Program-made: the position numbers and the translations under genes
In this document: piece by piece, positions 54,495 to 64,000 of the stretch
Layout of the letters: every line of letters starts with the position of its first letter
Position numbering within the stretch: the first letter of the stretch is position 1
The notes under the pieces: model-generated
Databases searched by the model: none
Seen by the model: the letters and a program-made list of their open reading frames with translations, nothing else
Told to the model about the DNA's origin: nothing
Assembly: GCA_030248195.1 (NCBI GenBank)
Contig: JASAND010021140.1
Coordinates: 1 to 64,000, forward strand
Length of the DNA stretch: 64,000 bases
DNA from: Trissonchulus latispiculum
Taxonomy: Eukaryota > Nematoda > Enoplea > Enoplida > Ironidae
Reading direction: 5' to 3'

Positions 54495-55785
54495 GAGATC
54501 AAATGGCTCCAGCCCCGGTTCCTCGGCCGGTCCTTTAACAGCAGCCCTATCCGCTGCTTGGTATGGCATAGAATATGGGAACTGGTCAGCCTGGTATGCC
54601 TGCTTCTGTCCACATACCAAATCCGAAAGTCTGGCTCTTTGCCCAGATCAGAATTTGGTGATTATTCGGTACCCCGGGGACCCATGGCCAACGTGGCCCC
54701 GGTCAGACCTCACATCATCCAGGGGCCAGTTTCACAAAAAAATTCTCGAGTGTCGAGTCTAGTAGCTAAACTACGCTGGAAGTTTTCGAGATCCGCAAGA
54801 CGCATTGAAAGTCACGCTGAAAAAGTTCTCGAGTTCTCGAGTCAAGATCTCTGGTCGATTTCGACCAGTGACAATTTTTCCAACTTGAGACCTACTCGAG
54901 AATTTTTTGAAAATCTAAGTTTGTTAATTTTTTCTTCCTGCTTCAATTACTTGTATAATTGACTGAATAAATCACCATAAAATTTTCCGTAGATGCTTTT
55001 ACATATAATTTTTAACAGAGAAGAGGTTGTCGTCACTGAAAACAGTCTACTTGAGAACTTGAGAACTCGAGAACTCGAGACGGTTTTTTATGAAGCTGGC
55101 CCCTAGTGAATGATCCATTCGATGGTGGGCTCCCACCTATGGGAAATAGCCCCGCTGGATCCCCGTTGCAGCCGCGGTCCCCTCCGGGTCCACCTCCTCC
55201 ACATCCTGCAAACAGTTCCTCGTGAAGGAAAAGCCTTCGTGCAACAGCTACCACCGCAAATCTATCAGCTTCCGCGTGTTCGTGGAAGAATCGTGTTCGT
55301 GATGCCTTAATTCAGATGGAAGGTCGAATCAAGCCCCGGGTTCCGGATTCCTCAGTACGGCAACTGGATCAACAGTACTTCCATCACACACACATTCCGT
55401 CAGAATTTGGTCGGGTCTTTCTGTTTCTGAAGGCCAATTCTGTGGATCCATCTGAGAACAAGGCTACGAAAATCGCACGGATCTTGGATCAAGGAGAGAT
55501 GATCGCCGATGGTGCCACCAGTATTGCCGTGGACCATTTCCGTCTTCGTATGGCTTTCGATCTGATGCGCCTGCCTCCAAAGGACATGGGCAAAGGTTCC
55601 AAAGTTCATCGCTACCGGAGAGAACCGGACTCGGTCTTTCCGGGCCCGTCAGTTTCTCTATCTGGCATCCTCGGATTTTTCCACCGATAGCGGAAATCCA
55701 ACCCCTTTAAACCGGGGAGGGATGGAAGGATCCAGTTTGTTTGATCGGAGGCCTTCTGGAAAATCCTAATTTAGAATAAACAATC
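54495..55785 (+). pseudogene. decayed intron-less coding sequence of an unknown P/G/M-rich protein
   Basis: About 1.3 kb with coding character but stops and frame changes. The first part gives GTGQPGMPASVHIPNPK and YSVPRGPMANVAPVRPHIIQ in different frames. After an inserted MITE come NDPFDGGLPPMGNSPAGSPL and PPGPPPPHPANSSS, then a stop. A 124-codon open frame follows (55316-55690), reading IKPRVPDSSVRQLDQQYFHH, IARILDQGEMIADG and LRMAFDLMRLPP. AATAAA at 55775 follows. No introns, so a processed pseudogene is likely, though the last 124 codons could still be part of a real exon. Family not recognised. Confidence 0.5.
54721..55103. mobile_element. MITE inserted in the decayed coding sequence
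   Basis: AGGGGCCAGTTTCACAAAAA at the left matches the inverted TTTTTTATGAAGCTGGCCCCT at the right. Inner CTCGAG-rich blocks (TCTCGAGT, GAACTCGAGA) are also inverted. About 383 bp, non-coding. It separates HIIQ from NDPFDGG of the interrupted protein. Confidence 0.7.
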
Positions 55786-56127
55786 GTGATCATCAGGCAC
55801 AACAAACTTTTTCTTGTAAATATTTTTATTGTTTCTGTGAACAATCATTTTGTGCGAACTTTTGCATCCCTAGTGCTCAGTTGAAAATTTTCCTTAGCGA
55901 ACGTGTGTGCTTGCTGTGAATAATAAATGTATTGTTAGCGACACCTAAGTAGGCAGCGAATCAGTTAGGTTTAGTTAGGTTAACATGCCAGCAAAGTTCA
56001 GTAGTTAAAATTTTGATCACTATATTCTGTTCTGATTGGCAAAGTTGTGGCTGGAAATTATTAGTGTTCGGTGGGCTGAATGCCCCGGAGGGCTTAATTC
56101 CCTGTATTGTTTAGTGTTTGAAGTATA
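55786..56127. other. unassigned DNA
   Basis: Nothing recognised between the pseudogene poly(A) signal and the next tandem repeat. Confidence 0.35.
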
Positions 56128-56356
56128 TGGCGAATCGGGACGAGGAATTCCCCGATCGGGATTTAAACAGCCCCATCTCATTTTGGTTTTTTAGTTTGTA
56201 GTACATAGTAGTTGAAGCATACGAGGAATTCCCCGATCAGGATCAAAGAATCCCCATCTCATTATTGTTATAATTGTTTGTTGGTTGATGGTATAAGTAT
56301 TATGAGGAATCGGGACGAGGAATTCCCCGATCGGGATTTAGACATCCCCATCTCAT
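56128..56356. repeat. three-copy repeat with GAATTCCCCGATCGGGAT core
   Basis: GAGGAATTCCCCGATC(G/A)GGAT followed by a CCCCATCTCAT block recurs at about 56139, 56223 and 56317 (84- and 94-bp steps). The centre CCCGATCGGG is self-complementary. Confidence 0.8.
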
Positions 56357-56700
56357 ACAGGTTCGTTGCCAGCTGTTGATAATTGAAGTTTGCTAGAAGT
56401 TAGTAGGTAGAAATTTTGAAGATATTAGGCTGATATTTATTGTTGCTAGTAATGACTCGCAATGCTATGATGTATAGAATGAACTCTTTGGACACTTGAC
56501 AGTATAAATGCATTGCAGTTTCTCTCGAATAAATAATGTATCGTCCGTATCATGTTCACAGCAAAGTTCAAGTTTCGAGCAGTTCAAATCTTTTTGGGTT
56601 AATCATTCCATCCCCCAAGCAGAAAGCCAACCGTTTCAAACTCGGGCAGGCTGTAATAAAAAGGGATTTTTGTCATATGAATTTGCTTAGTAAAACGAAG
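56357..56700. other. unassigned DNA before the MITE cluster
   Basis: A TATA-like GTATAAATGC at 56502 with short open frames after it; no gene supported. Confidence 0.3.
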
Positions 56701-56706
56701 AGTAAC

Positions 56707-57033
56707 AAGAGTACATAATAACTAAGAGTGTGACAAGCGTCAAGCTCTTAGTTGTTAGGCTTGGGAACATGTTATGCACGATAACGGCTGACCCCCCCCC
56801 ACAAATCAGACCCATCACTTCAAAGAAATTCGCACGCTATGCTTGTGTGCTGAAGCTCGCAACAGACACACATTGAACCAACTGACTAGTTGTGTTTTCG
56901 TGCTTTAGAACGTAGGCATAGCGTGCGAATTTCTTTGAAGTGATGGGTCTAATTTGTGGGGGGGTCAGCCGTTATCGTGTAGCTCATGTCCCCAAGCCTA
57001 ATAACTAAGAGCTTGACGCTTGTCACACTCTTG
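56707..57033. mobile_element. MITE, CAAGAGTA family, copy 1 of a joined cluster
   Basis: CAAGAGTACATAATAACTAA and TAAGAGTGTGACAAGCG at the left, inverted at the right (CGCTTGTCACACTCTTGG). The middle contains the inverted pair GACCCATCACTTCAAAGAAA and its complement, with a C or G tract beside each. Confidence 0.85.
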
Positions 57034-57385
57034 GTAAAACCAAGAGTACATAATAACTAAGAGTGTGACAAGCGTCAAGCTCTTATTTATTCGGCGCATC
57101 ATCTGCACGATAACGGCTGACCCCCCCCCCCCCACAAATTAGACCCATCACTTCAAAGAAATTTGCACGCTATGTTTGTGTTCTAAAGCTCAAAAGCACA
57201 ACTACTCAGTTGGTTCAATGTGCGTCTGTTGCGAGCTTCAGCACACAAATATAGCGTGCAAATTTCTTTGAAGTGATGGGTCTAATTTGTGGGGGGGGGT
57301 CAGCCGTTATTGTGCAGATGATGTCCCAAGCCTAATAACTAGAACTTGACGCTTGTCACACTCTTAGTTATTATGTACTCTTGGT
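57034..57385. mobile_element. MITE, CAAGAGTA family, copy 2
   Basis: Starts directly after copy 1 at TAAAACCAAGAGTACATAAT and ends in ATTATGTACTCTTGG, with the same internal inverted blocks (CACTTCAAAGAAATTTGCAC and complement). Very similar to copy 1, so the cluster looks young or gene-converted. Confidence 0.85.
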
Positions 57386-57586
57386 AAAACCAAGAGTACA
57401 TAATATAAAAGTGTGCCACTAGGCACACTCTATGTTATCAGAGCAAAAACTATGCTCTGCTCGCTAACGGCCCACCCCCCCCCTGCAAATTAGACCTATC
57501 ACTTCAAAGCATTTCGTGCGCTATGTCTGTGTTCTAAAGCTCGAAGCAGGCACAAAATTCGCGCTCACACTACTAGTGTTTTCGAG
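57386..57586. mobile_element. MITE, CAAGAGTA family, copy 3 (truncated)
   Basis: Starts at TAAAACCAAGAGTACATAAT and follows the family through GACCTATCACTTCAAAGCAT, then breaks off into the G-tract foldback at 57587. Confidence 0.75.
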
Positions 57587-58815
57587 CTTAAGGGGGGGCT
57601 ACTAAAATCGACTTGCCCCGACTTTCTCCGATTGGCCAACTTTTTGGCGAAGATATAGAGCATGGGTGTGGTCAAAAAATATCGGGTACTGAGACCTTAG
57701 CTGCTTTCCAGCCATGTGCAGCTGTCGCGTTTATGTCCCCGACCCCCCATTTTTTACAACTACCAACATAATTAGTTAAAAATTTCTACTGACTGCTAGG
57801 CCCAGGCTTCAAAGCTGCCATGCGCCAATATGATTTGGCACATATGTCCCTACCTGCCGAAAAATATTAGATGTCTGTATCTTAGCTGCATCCAAAGGAA
57901 TTACTCTTCAAAGTTGAAGTTTCGGCAAAAATTTAAAAATTTTTGGCTAACGGAAGGAAAATTTTATTACTGGTGCGAGCTATAAGGCTGTAATTTGGCA
58001 TAAAAGGAGGCCCTATAGGAGCACTCATTTGTGCCAAATGGCAAGAAATTCTGCCGCGTGAAAAATTTTTGTGAACTTTAATCTTCAAAAATTGCCGAAA
58101 CCGCCATTTTCAGTCTGTCGGATCCTGTGTAGAGGCTTTCTGCAGCCATAGAAGTCGCAAACCTTCACTAATCGAGCTGAAAACTTTTGTGGGGGTGTTT
58201 TCTACCTCGCTGAGTTCAAATATCTCAAAAAATTTAATTTCAAAAAATTTGATTTTTTCGATTTCTGAGGTACCAACCATTGCCCAAAAAATGCGTTTTT
58301 GGAAATTTTGAAGATTAAAGTTGACATAAAATTTTTTTCACGCAGCAGAAATTCTTGCCATTTGGCACAAATGAGTACTCCTATAGGGCCTCCTTTTATG
58401 CCAAATTACAGCCTTATAGCTCGCACCAGTAATAAAATTTTCCTTTCGTTAGCCAAAAATTTTTAAATTTTTGCCGAAACTTCAAATTTGAAGAGTAATT
58501 CCCTTAGATGCAGATAAGATACAGACATCTAGTATTTTTCCGCAGGTAGGGACATATGTGCCGAATCATATTGGCGCATGGCAGCCTTGAAGCTTGGGCC
58601 TAGCAGTCAGTAGAAATTTTTAATTTATTATGTTGGTAGTTGTGAAAAATGGGGTGTCGGGCACATAAACACGACGGCTGCACATGGCTGGAAGGCAGCT
58701 AAGATCTCAGTACCCGATATGTTTTTGACCACACCCATGCTCTATATCTTCGCCAATAAGTAGGCCAATCGGAGAAAGTGGGGGCAAACCTTTAGTAGCC
58801 CCCCCCCCCCTTAAG
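57587..58815. mobile_element. foldback element, CTTAAGGGGG family, second copy
   Basis: Very close to the element at 7842-9066, with the same inverted arms and terminal CTTAAG plus G/C tracts. Differences are scattered substitutions and small indels. Non-coding. Confidence 0.85.
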
Positions 58816-59923
58816 GGGGGGGGCGACTAAAATGGGGTGCCCCGAATTTGTCCGATTGGCCTACTTTTCGGCGAAGTTACAGAGCATGGGTGTGGTCAGA
58901 AAATACTTGGTCGTTGGGTTTTAGCTGCCTTCCAGCCATGTGCACGGGTAGCGTTTATGTGCCCGACCCCCCCCCATCTTTTTCAGAACTATCAACATAA
59001 TTAAAATTCTCTGCTGGCAGCAAGACCCTAGCTTCAAGTTTGTCATTGGCCAATATGATTTGGCACATGTGCCCCAATCTGCGGAAAAATACTAGAAGGC
59101 TGCATCTTATCTGCATCTAAGGGAATTACTGTTCAAAGTTGAAGTTTCGGCAAAATTTTGAAAATTTTTGGCTAACGAAAGGAATATTTTATTACTGGTG
59201 CGAGCTATAAGGCTGTAATTTGGCATATACAGAGGCCCTATAGGAGTACTCATTTGTGCCGAATAGCAAGAAATTCTGCCGCGTAAAAAAATCTTTATGT
59301 CAACTTTAATCTTCAAAAATTGCCAAATTCGCCATTTTCAGTCTGTCGGATCCTGTGTAAAGGCTTTCTGCAGCCATAGAAGTAGCAAACCTGCACTAAT
59401 CGAGCTGAAATCGTTTATGGGTGTGTTTTCAGCCACGCTGAATTCAAATATCTCCAAAAATGTAAATTTCAAAAAATTTGATTTTTTCGATTTCTGGGGT
59501 ACTATTGCCCAAAATAGGCGATTTTGTCAATTTTTAAAGATTAAAGTTGACATAAAAATTTTTTCACGCGGCAGAATTTCTTGCCTTTTGGCACAAATAA
59601 GTACTCCTATAGGGCCTCTGTATTTGCCAAATTACAGCCTTATAGCTCGCACCAGTAATAAAATATTCTTTTCGTTAGCCAAAAATTTTCAAAATTTTGC
59701 CGAAACTTCAACTTTGAACAGTAATTCCCTTAGTTGCAGATAAGATACAGACGTCTGGTGTTTTTTCGCAGATAGGGGCACATGTGCCAAATCGTATTGG
59801 CCAATGACAAGCTTGAAGCTAGGGTCTTGCTGCCAGCAGAGAATTTTAATTATATTGGTAGCTGTGAAAAAGAGGGGGGGGGGGTCGAGCACATAAACGC
59901 GACCCCTGCACATGGCTGGAAGG
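58810..59923. mobile_element. foldback element, CTTAAGGGGG family, third, more diverged copy
   Basis: It follows directly in tandem, sharing the CTTAAG junction. The arms are recognisable (TGTGCCCGACCCCCCC, GTGCGAGCTATAAGGCTGTA, GCCGAAACTTCAACTTTGAA). It breaks off at about 59923 within CATGGCTGGAAGG, so the terminal CTTAAG is lacking. The 148-codon frame at 59297-59743 is made by the palindrome. Confidence 0.8.
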
Positions 59924-62900
59924 TGTAATGAACTGTGTGAAAATTAGGATAGAAAAACTTGACCAATTTAATTTGATTTCGAAAGTGGGGTCGCTTAGGT
60001 TGAAGTTCAATCACACGGAAGGTTAGCGCGTTTACCTAGGCAGGCAAACTTAAGTACTGGATTCCTGAAAGGTGGTTTACCAAAATCAGGGATCCCTACA
60101 GCTAACCTGTTAGGGGTACTATTGTGAGTTCGTTTAATTGGGAGGGGTTAGGCTCTATCCAATCGCACCTGGAGTATGGATAGGATTGTTTCGACGCAAC
60201 AGGTCAAAAACTAAAATAAGACAGTTAGTCTTCAACTTGAGATTCAGATCCAACTTAATTGGATCTGAATAGTTTACCTTTATTATTATCCCTGGGAGAT
60301 CTCACCTGGATCTCTTTTCAGCAACTGAAATGCAGACTATGATTTACACGCAACACGATTAATTTATTGGCTAAGAATACTATGCTTACAATAACGGAGG
60401 ACAGGAGAGTTACACGACAATTATCAATAGTGGCTTGAGTTATAACAGTGAAACAATACAGATTACTGGATTTACCAGAGTTGCCAGCCCTTGATTGGGG
60501 AGAATGGATTATTTTAGGGAACTGAGGATTTCCAAATATTAAATTAACTAAGTTAGTGACTGACCGGTTAACTATTAACTTGAGACTAGTTTGTTGGCTC
60601 TCTTCTTCAGGTATTATGACTGGGCACGTTAGGTGTGTTGCGTATTGTGTGCGTTAACTCAACTGTACTCTCTATTCGTCCTTTACAGAAAACTACAATA
60701 CAGGTTCAATATAACAGATAATTAACTAAATTTAACAGAGTGTCGGATATTACAGTTCCGGTCTAGAAGTTGGGTGATCTCGCCAGGTTACACCTGCAAC
60801 CTCACGAGTGGTTTCGGACAGTTGGACTGAAGAACAATATAGGGGTCGGTCTAGGCGGGGTGGTACCAGGAGATGGCTGTAAATGTTATTATTAAATAAA
60901 ATTAAATGACTAAAGTTAGTGATTTCTTCGTTAGGATTTCCTTTGATGACTTCTTCTGATCAGTTCTAACTGTGGCCTAAGCCAGAGACAACTGGGGAGC
61001 CTGTGCTCCCGGACGGCTATCAATCAAGGCGACAATAGGATACATTTTGAATAGGTTCTTTAAAATGAGTTCGAAATATAAAACAGTTCAATAACAGTAA
61101 CAGGCAAGGATCGGCTTAGTTTTCCCAAATTGACCAGGTTCACGGAGGCTATTGTCTCTGCCCTAGACTACAATCTATATAGGATTCCAATTCCCAAGTA
61201 CCTTCGTAAATTCGAACTGTCTTCAACTGGGCAAATCGGTTAATCACTTAATAATATCACTCTCTGTTCACTGGACACTGGTTCAATCGTACAGAAGCTC
61301 TCCGGATCAGGTTCCACAGACTACGAATCAGAGCAGGATGTTGGCCTCTCGAAGAACCTGAATCAAATGGGTTAAAACCCATTAGTTCAGAATACAAGTG
61401 CGGGAATCAAACCCAGCAACTATTACTCACTTATATGGCTTTCGGAGAAGAAAATTAGAACTTTAGTTAATTCTGATTAAGATTTTGCTTGAAAGACAGA
61501 ATTAACACGCTCTGACTGTTTTCGCGGGACGAAATGTGACTAATTAGGCGATATTGGCTTGATATAGATAAAATTTTGCCGAATATGAGTTTTTGGGCGA
61601 TTTCCTGCATCGGAATGCCGGAAATCGCCGGTTCAACGTATATTCTTTGCGATCATATTCGGTCTGCGCATAATTAGATTTTAGGCGTAGAAATTCACGA
61701 CAGGAAAGCACCTGTTTCCTGCATAACAAGTGTACAAGAATGGAAACGCATATTTGCAAAGATTATTCCTTTTAAGCTTATTAGAAGATGGTTTTATCCT
61801 AATCCTTACTTCTTACGTAATTATACAACATTAATATTCTAACTAACTATTATTTATGTGATTTTAGGTTTATTTGATGCTTACGTAAAGATATTCATCG
61901 TGTGTGCCATTAAATCCCATGATTATTTGCTTGCATAGATTAACGAGTATAATTTGATGCTTACAGTCAGAATTGGCTAGTATTTTCGACACGAAACGTT
62001 TACCCCTTTGCAGTAACTAGTTGACATAAAAGGTTTAAACTGTACAGATAATATGCTTTACAAAAATGTAAACTACAACCAAACTAGTTGACCCGTTAGC
62101 GAGAACCAGTGGGGGCAAGAATAACAATTTTGACATAATTTTTGCAATTTGATTAAAGCTGACTTTTGCCTTTTATGCTGAAGGCTGACAAAAACATGAG
62201 TTATTTTGTGCTGCACTGCGAGGACTACTAGCTCGAGATGAATCCACTGGCACAAATCTAGCTAATTAGCACATATAATTTATACAAAACCATGGACAGA
62301 CTTAGCTAATTTATGTTACCGATTTTGCGACAAAATTCGGCTCTAAACAGGTGAAACAGACCAGCACGAAGTCCTTTATTTGCGATTCGTCCACTCCCTT
62401 CTTGCGGGCATACCTACGTGGACGAATCGGGGACTACCTGGTAATATCCGCTTATCCTGGGGGTCCCCGTGACCCTGGACTAGATTAACTACCTAATTTG
62501 CATATTACCTCAATATCAGAATAGGTACTCATTCACACTGTTTATCACACTCATATCCCTCAGATCAGCGATCATTCAACAACAAACACACACTTATACA
62601 TATTCACACTATTTTCCTGCCTAATACAGGAGCTTTAGGACAATTTCGCAGGTATTGGCTTCATGCACCAGATGAGAGCCAGTGAACTATCATATATCAA
62701 GATAATCCAGTATAACTAGCATTTCGGACTGTTTAAAATACTATCTTTGATTAATGTAAGTTTTAATGCGATCTGCAACGTGACGATTATTGATGGAACA
62801 TACTACAGCTTGTTGAGTTTTGGGATTCCTGGATTATCCTAATATTGCTAATTACATTATTAATAATCATTCGCTCAACTAACATACATACAAATTTGAC

Positions 62901-63096
62901 AATTCTCACAACCCCTATCGTACAAGGGGAGTTTCCGTGAGTTGCCATCACAGTTATACGAAAACATTCATTCTACATACATACAAAGCAGAGCATTCTA
63001 CAATCATTCAACCAAACATTCTTGAAACTTGGTTAATTTCGGAACCTCACGCTCCATGAGGGGTTTACCCGAATAACCACCTTAGGTACTTTTTTT
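59924..63096. other. unassigned DNA
   Basis: About 3 kb without long open frames, exon pairs, RNA genes or clear repeats that I can support. GGGTTTGATTCCC-type text on the minus strand near 61400 looks like an isolated tRNA T-arm only. Confidence 0.35.
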
Positions 63097-63240
63097 GGAG
63101 ACCCATTCACACGTTAAGTTTGCAACACATTCACGCTTCAATTATACAAAACATTTATACTTCAGGCTTGCAAAACATTCACACCTCAGACTTACAAAAC
63201 ATTCACACTTCAATTATGCAACACATTCATACTGATAACT
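63097..63240 (+). repeat. 24-bp tandem repeat, six units
   Basis: Units start at 63097, 63121, 63145, 63169, 63193 and 63217, with the shared core ACATTCACACTTCA. The length is a multiple of three, so one frame reads an eight-residue repeat (for example YKTFTLQL) for five units, but it is not part of a longer frame. Confidence 0.8.
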
Positions 63241-64000
63241 ATCTAGCTACTTAGACTAACTAATAAGTTACACTTAGGCTCATCGGTGTAAGAAGTTTGA
63301 GAACTTTGAACTTTGTTGTGCGCAGATTTGACGGTTTTGCAATTCCTTGGAATTGCCCATAAAAGAAATTTTGTGAAAAACTTAAACCTAGTAAGTTTTG
63401 GAAAAGATTTTAACTTGGATTTTGACGAAAGCCAGTGAGTAATAATTGCTAAGCAATTATTACTAACAACAAAGAACGGTCAAGTAAACTAAATACACGA
63501 TTAATTAAAACTACGACAATTGAGGAAGCCGGCCATTCCTCTTAAACGACTGTTTAATAATTAATTAAATTAGACGTAAAACGACTCAGATTTTAAGAAT
63601 TGGCTTTAGAATGCCCTATAATTTTTAATACCTAATGATTTTAATGCCGACCTAACGCTGAAATAAAACATGATACAGACTATGGAAATTTTGAGACAAT
63701 ATAGGCTTTTTTTGTAAGAGCATGGCCGGCAACTCCTAGTTGCCGGCTGTGGGGAGTTATTTTCTCTAACTAGCTTATTAATTTCAGAGCCGTAATTAAG
63801 GGGCTCTCTAGCTCAGAACTACGGATTTGGGATCCCACTCATAAACCCAAGAAAACTACGAAAAATAACCCCAAAAGTGACAAATAAAGAGAGTATTTTC
63901 AGGCCATAAAGGCCTACTAATTTTTAGGCCAAGAGGCCGTGGCTTGGTAAATAAAACGGAATTAAAATGAGAAAGTAAAAGAAGAGAAAAATGGGCATGC
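63241..64000. other. unassigned DNA at window end
   Basis: No feature recognised. Short self-complementary phrases occur (GCCGGCAACTCCTAGTTGCCGGC at 63725-63747, a perfect hairpin). Confidence 0.35.

Noticed and set aside
61390..61425. tRNA-like T arm on the minus strand
   Set aside because: Only the T arm is recognisable; no box A at the correct distance and no acceptor stem.
59924..64000. Possible LTR retrotransposon or long repeat body
   Set aside because: No direct terminal repeats, primer-binding site or pol domains were found by eye.

Overview
This is eukaryotic, metazoan-type DNA. Genes are split by GT-AG introns, poly(A) signals follow several terminal exons, and most of the window is non-LTR retrotransposon debris, foldback elements and MITEs. 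There are no operons, Shine-Dalgarno sites or CRISPR arrays. Gene content (DNA polymerase beta, a shugoshin-like protein, a GLD-2-like poly(A) polymerase) fits an invertebrate bilaterian. I cannot name the species. Exon models below were built by hand from splice sites, codon phase and family similarity.

Layout. (1) 1-7.0 kb: the last three coding exons of DNA polymerase beta (+ strand), preceded by a 3.3-kb palindromic element lying in the upstream intron; earlier exons lie outside the window. (2) 7.0-13.3 kb: MITEs, a foldback nested in another foldback, degenerate repeats and two tRNA-like sequences; no gene recognised. (3) 13.3-15.4 kb: a complete five-exon gene for a small secreted cysteine-rich protein (+). 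(4) 15.8-27.3 kb: three damaged non-LTR retrotransposons. One has a 2A-like peptide, a zinc finger, an endonuclease and a truncated RT; two are CR1/Jockey-like RT fragments. G/C-homopolymer-rich repeats lie between them. (5) 27.3-29.5 kb: two satellite-like arrays and a foldback. (6) 29.6-36.2 kb: a shugoshin-like cohesin-protector gene (+), eight coding exons, N-terminal exon(s) not found. (7) 36.2-40.3 kb: MITEs and unassigned DNA. (8) 40.3-42.7 kb: a four-exon GLD-2/TENT2-type non-canonical poly(A) polymerase on the minus strand, whose third exon has its splice acceptor inside a five-copy 70-bp tandem repeat. (9) 42.7-53.4 kb: unassigned DNA with local duplications, a hAT-type MITE and a large palindrome. 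(10) 53.4-55.8 kb: two exons of an unidentified gene, then an intron-less decayed coding sequence interrupted by a MITE. (11) 55.8-64 kb: tandem repeats, a cluster of joined MITEs, two foldback copies, and about 4 kb without a recognisable gene.

The genes are unrelated single-copy housekeeping or germline genes; nothing suggests they act as a cluster. The main structural theme is long inverted repeats sitting in introns, in two cases ending within about 60 bp of a splice acceptor. I found no convincing new multi-gene system.
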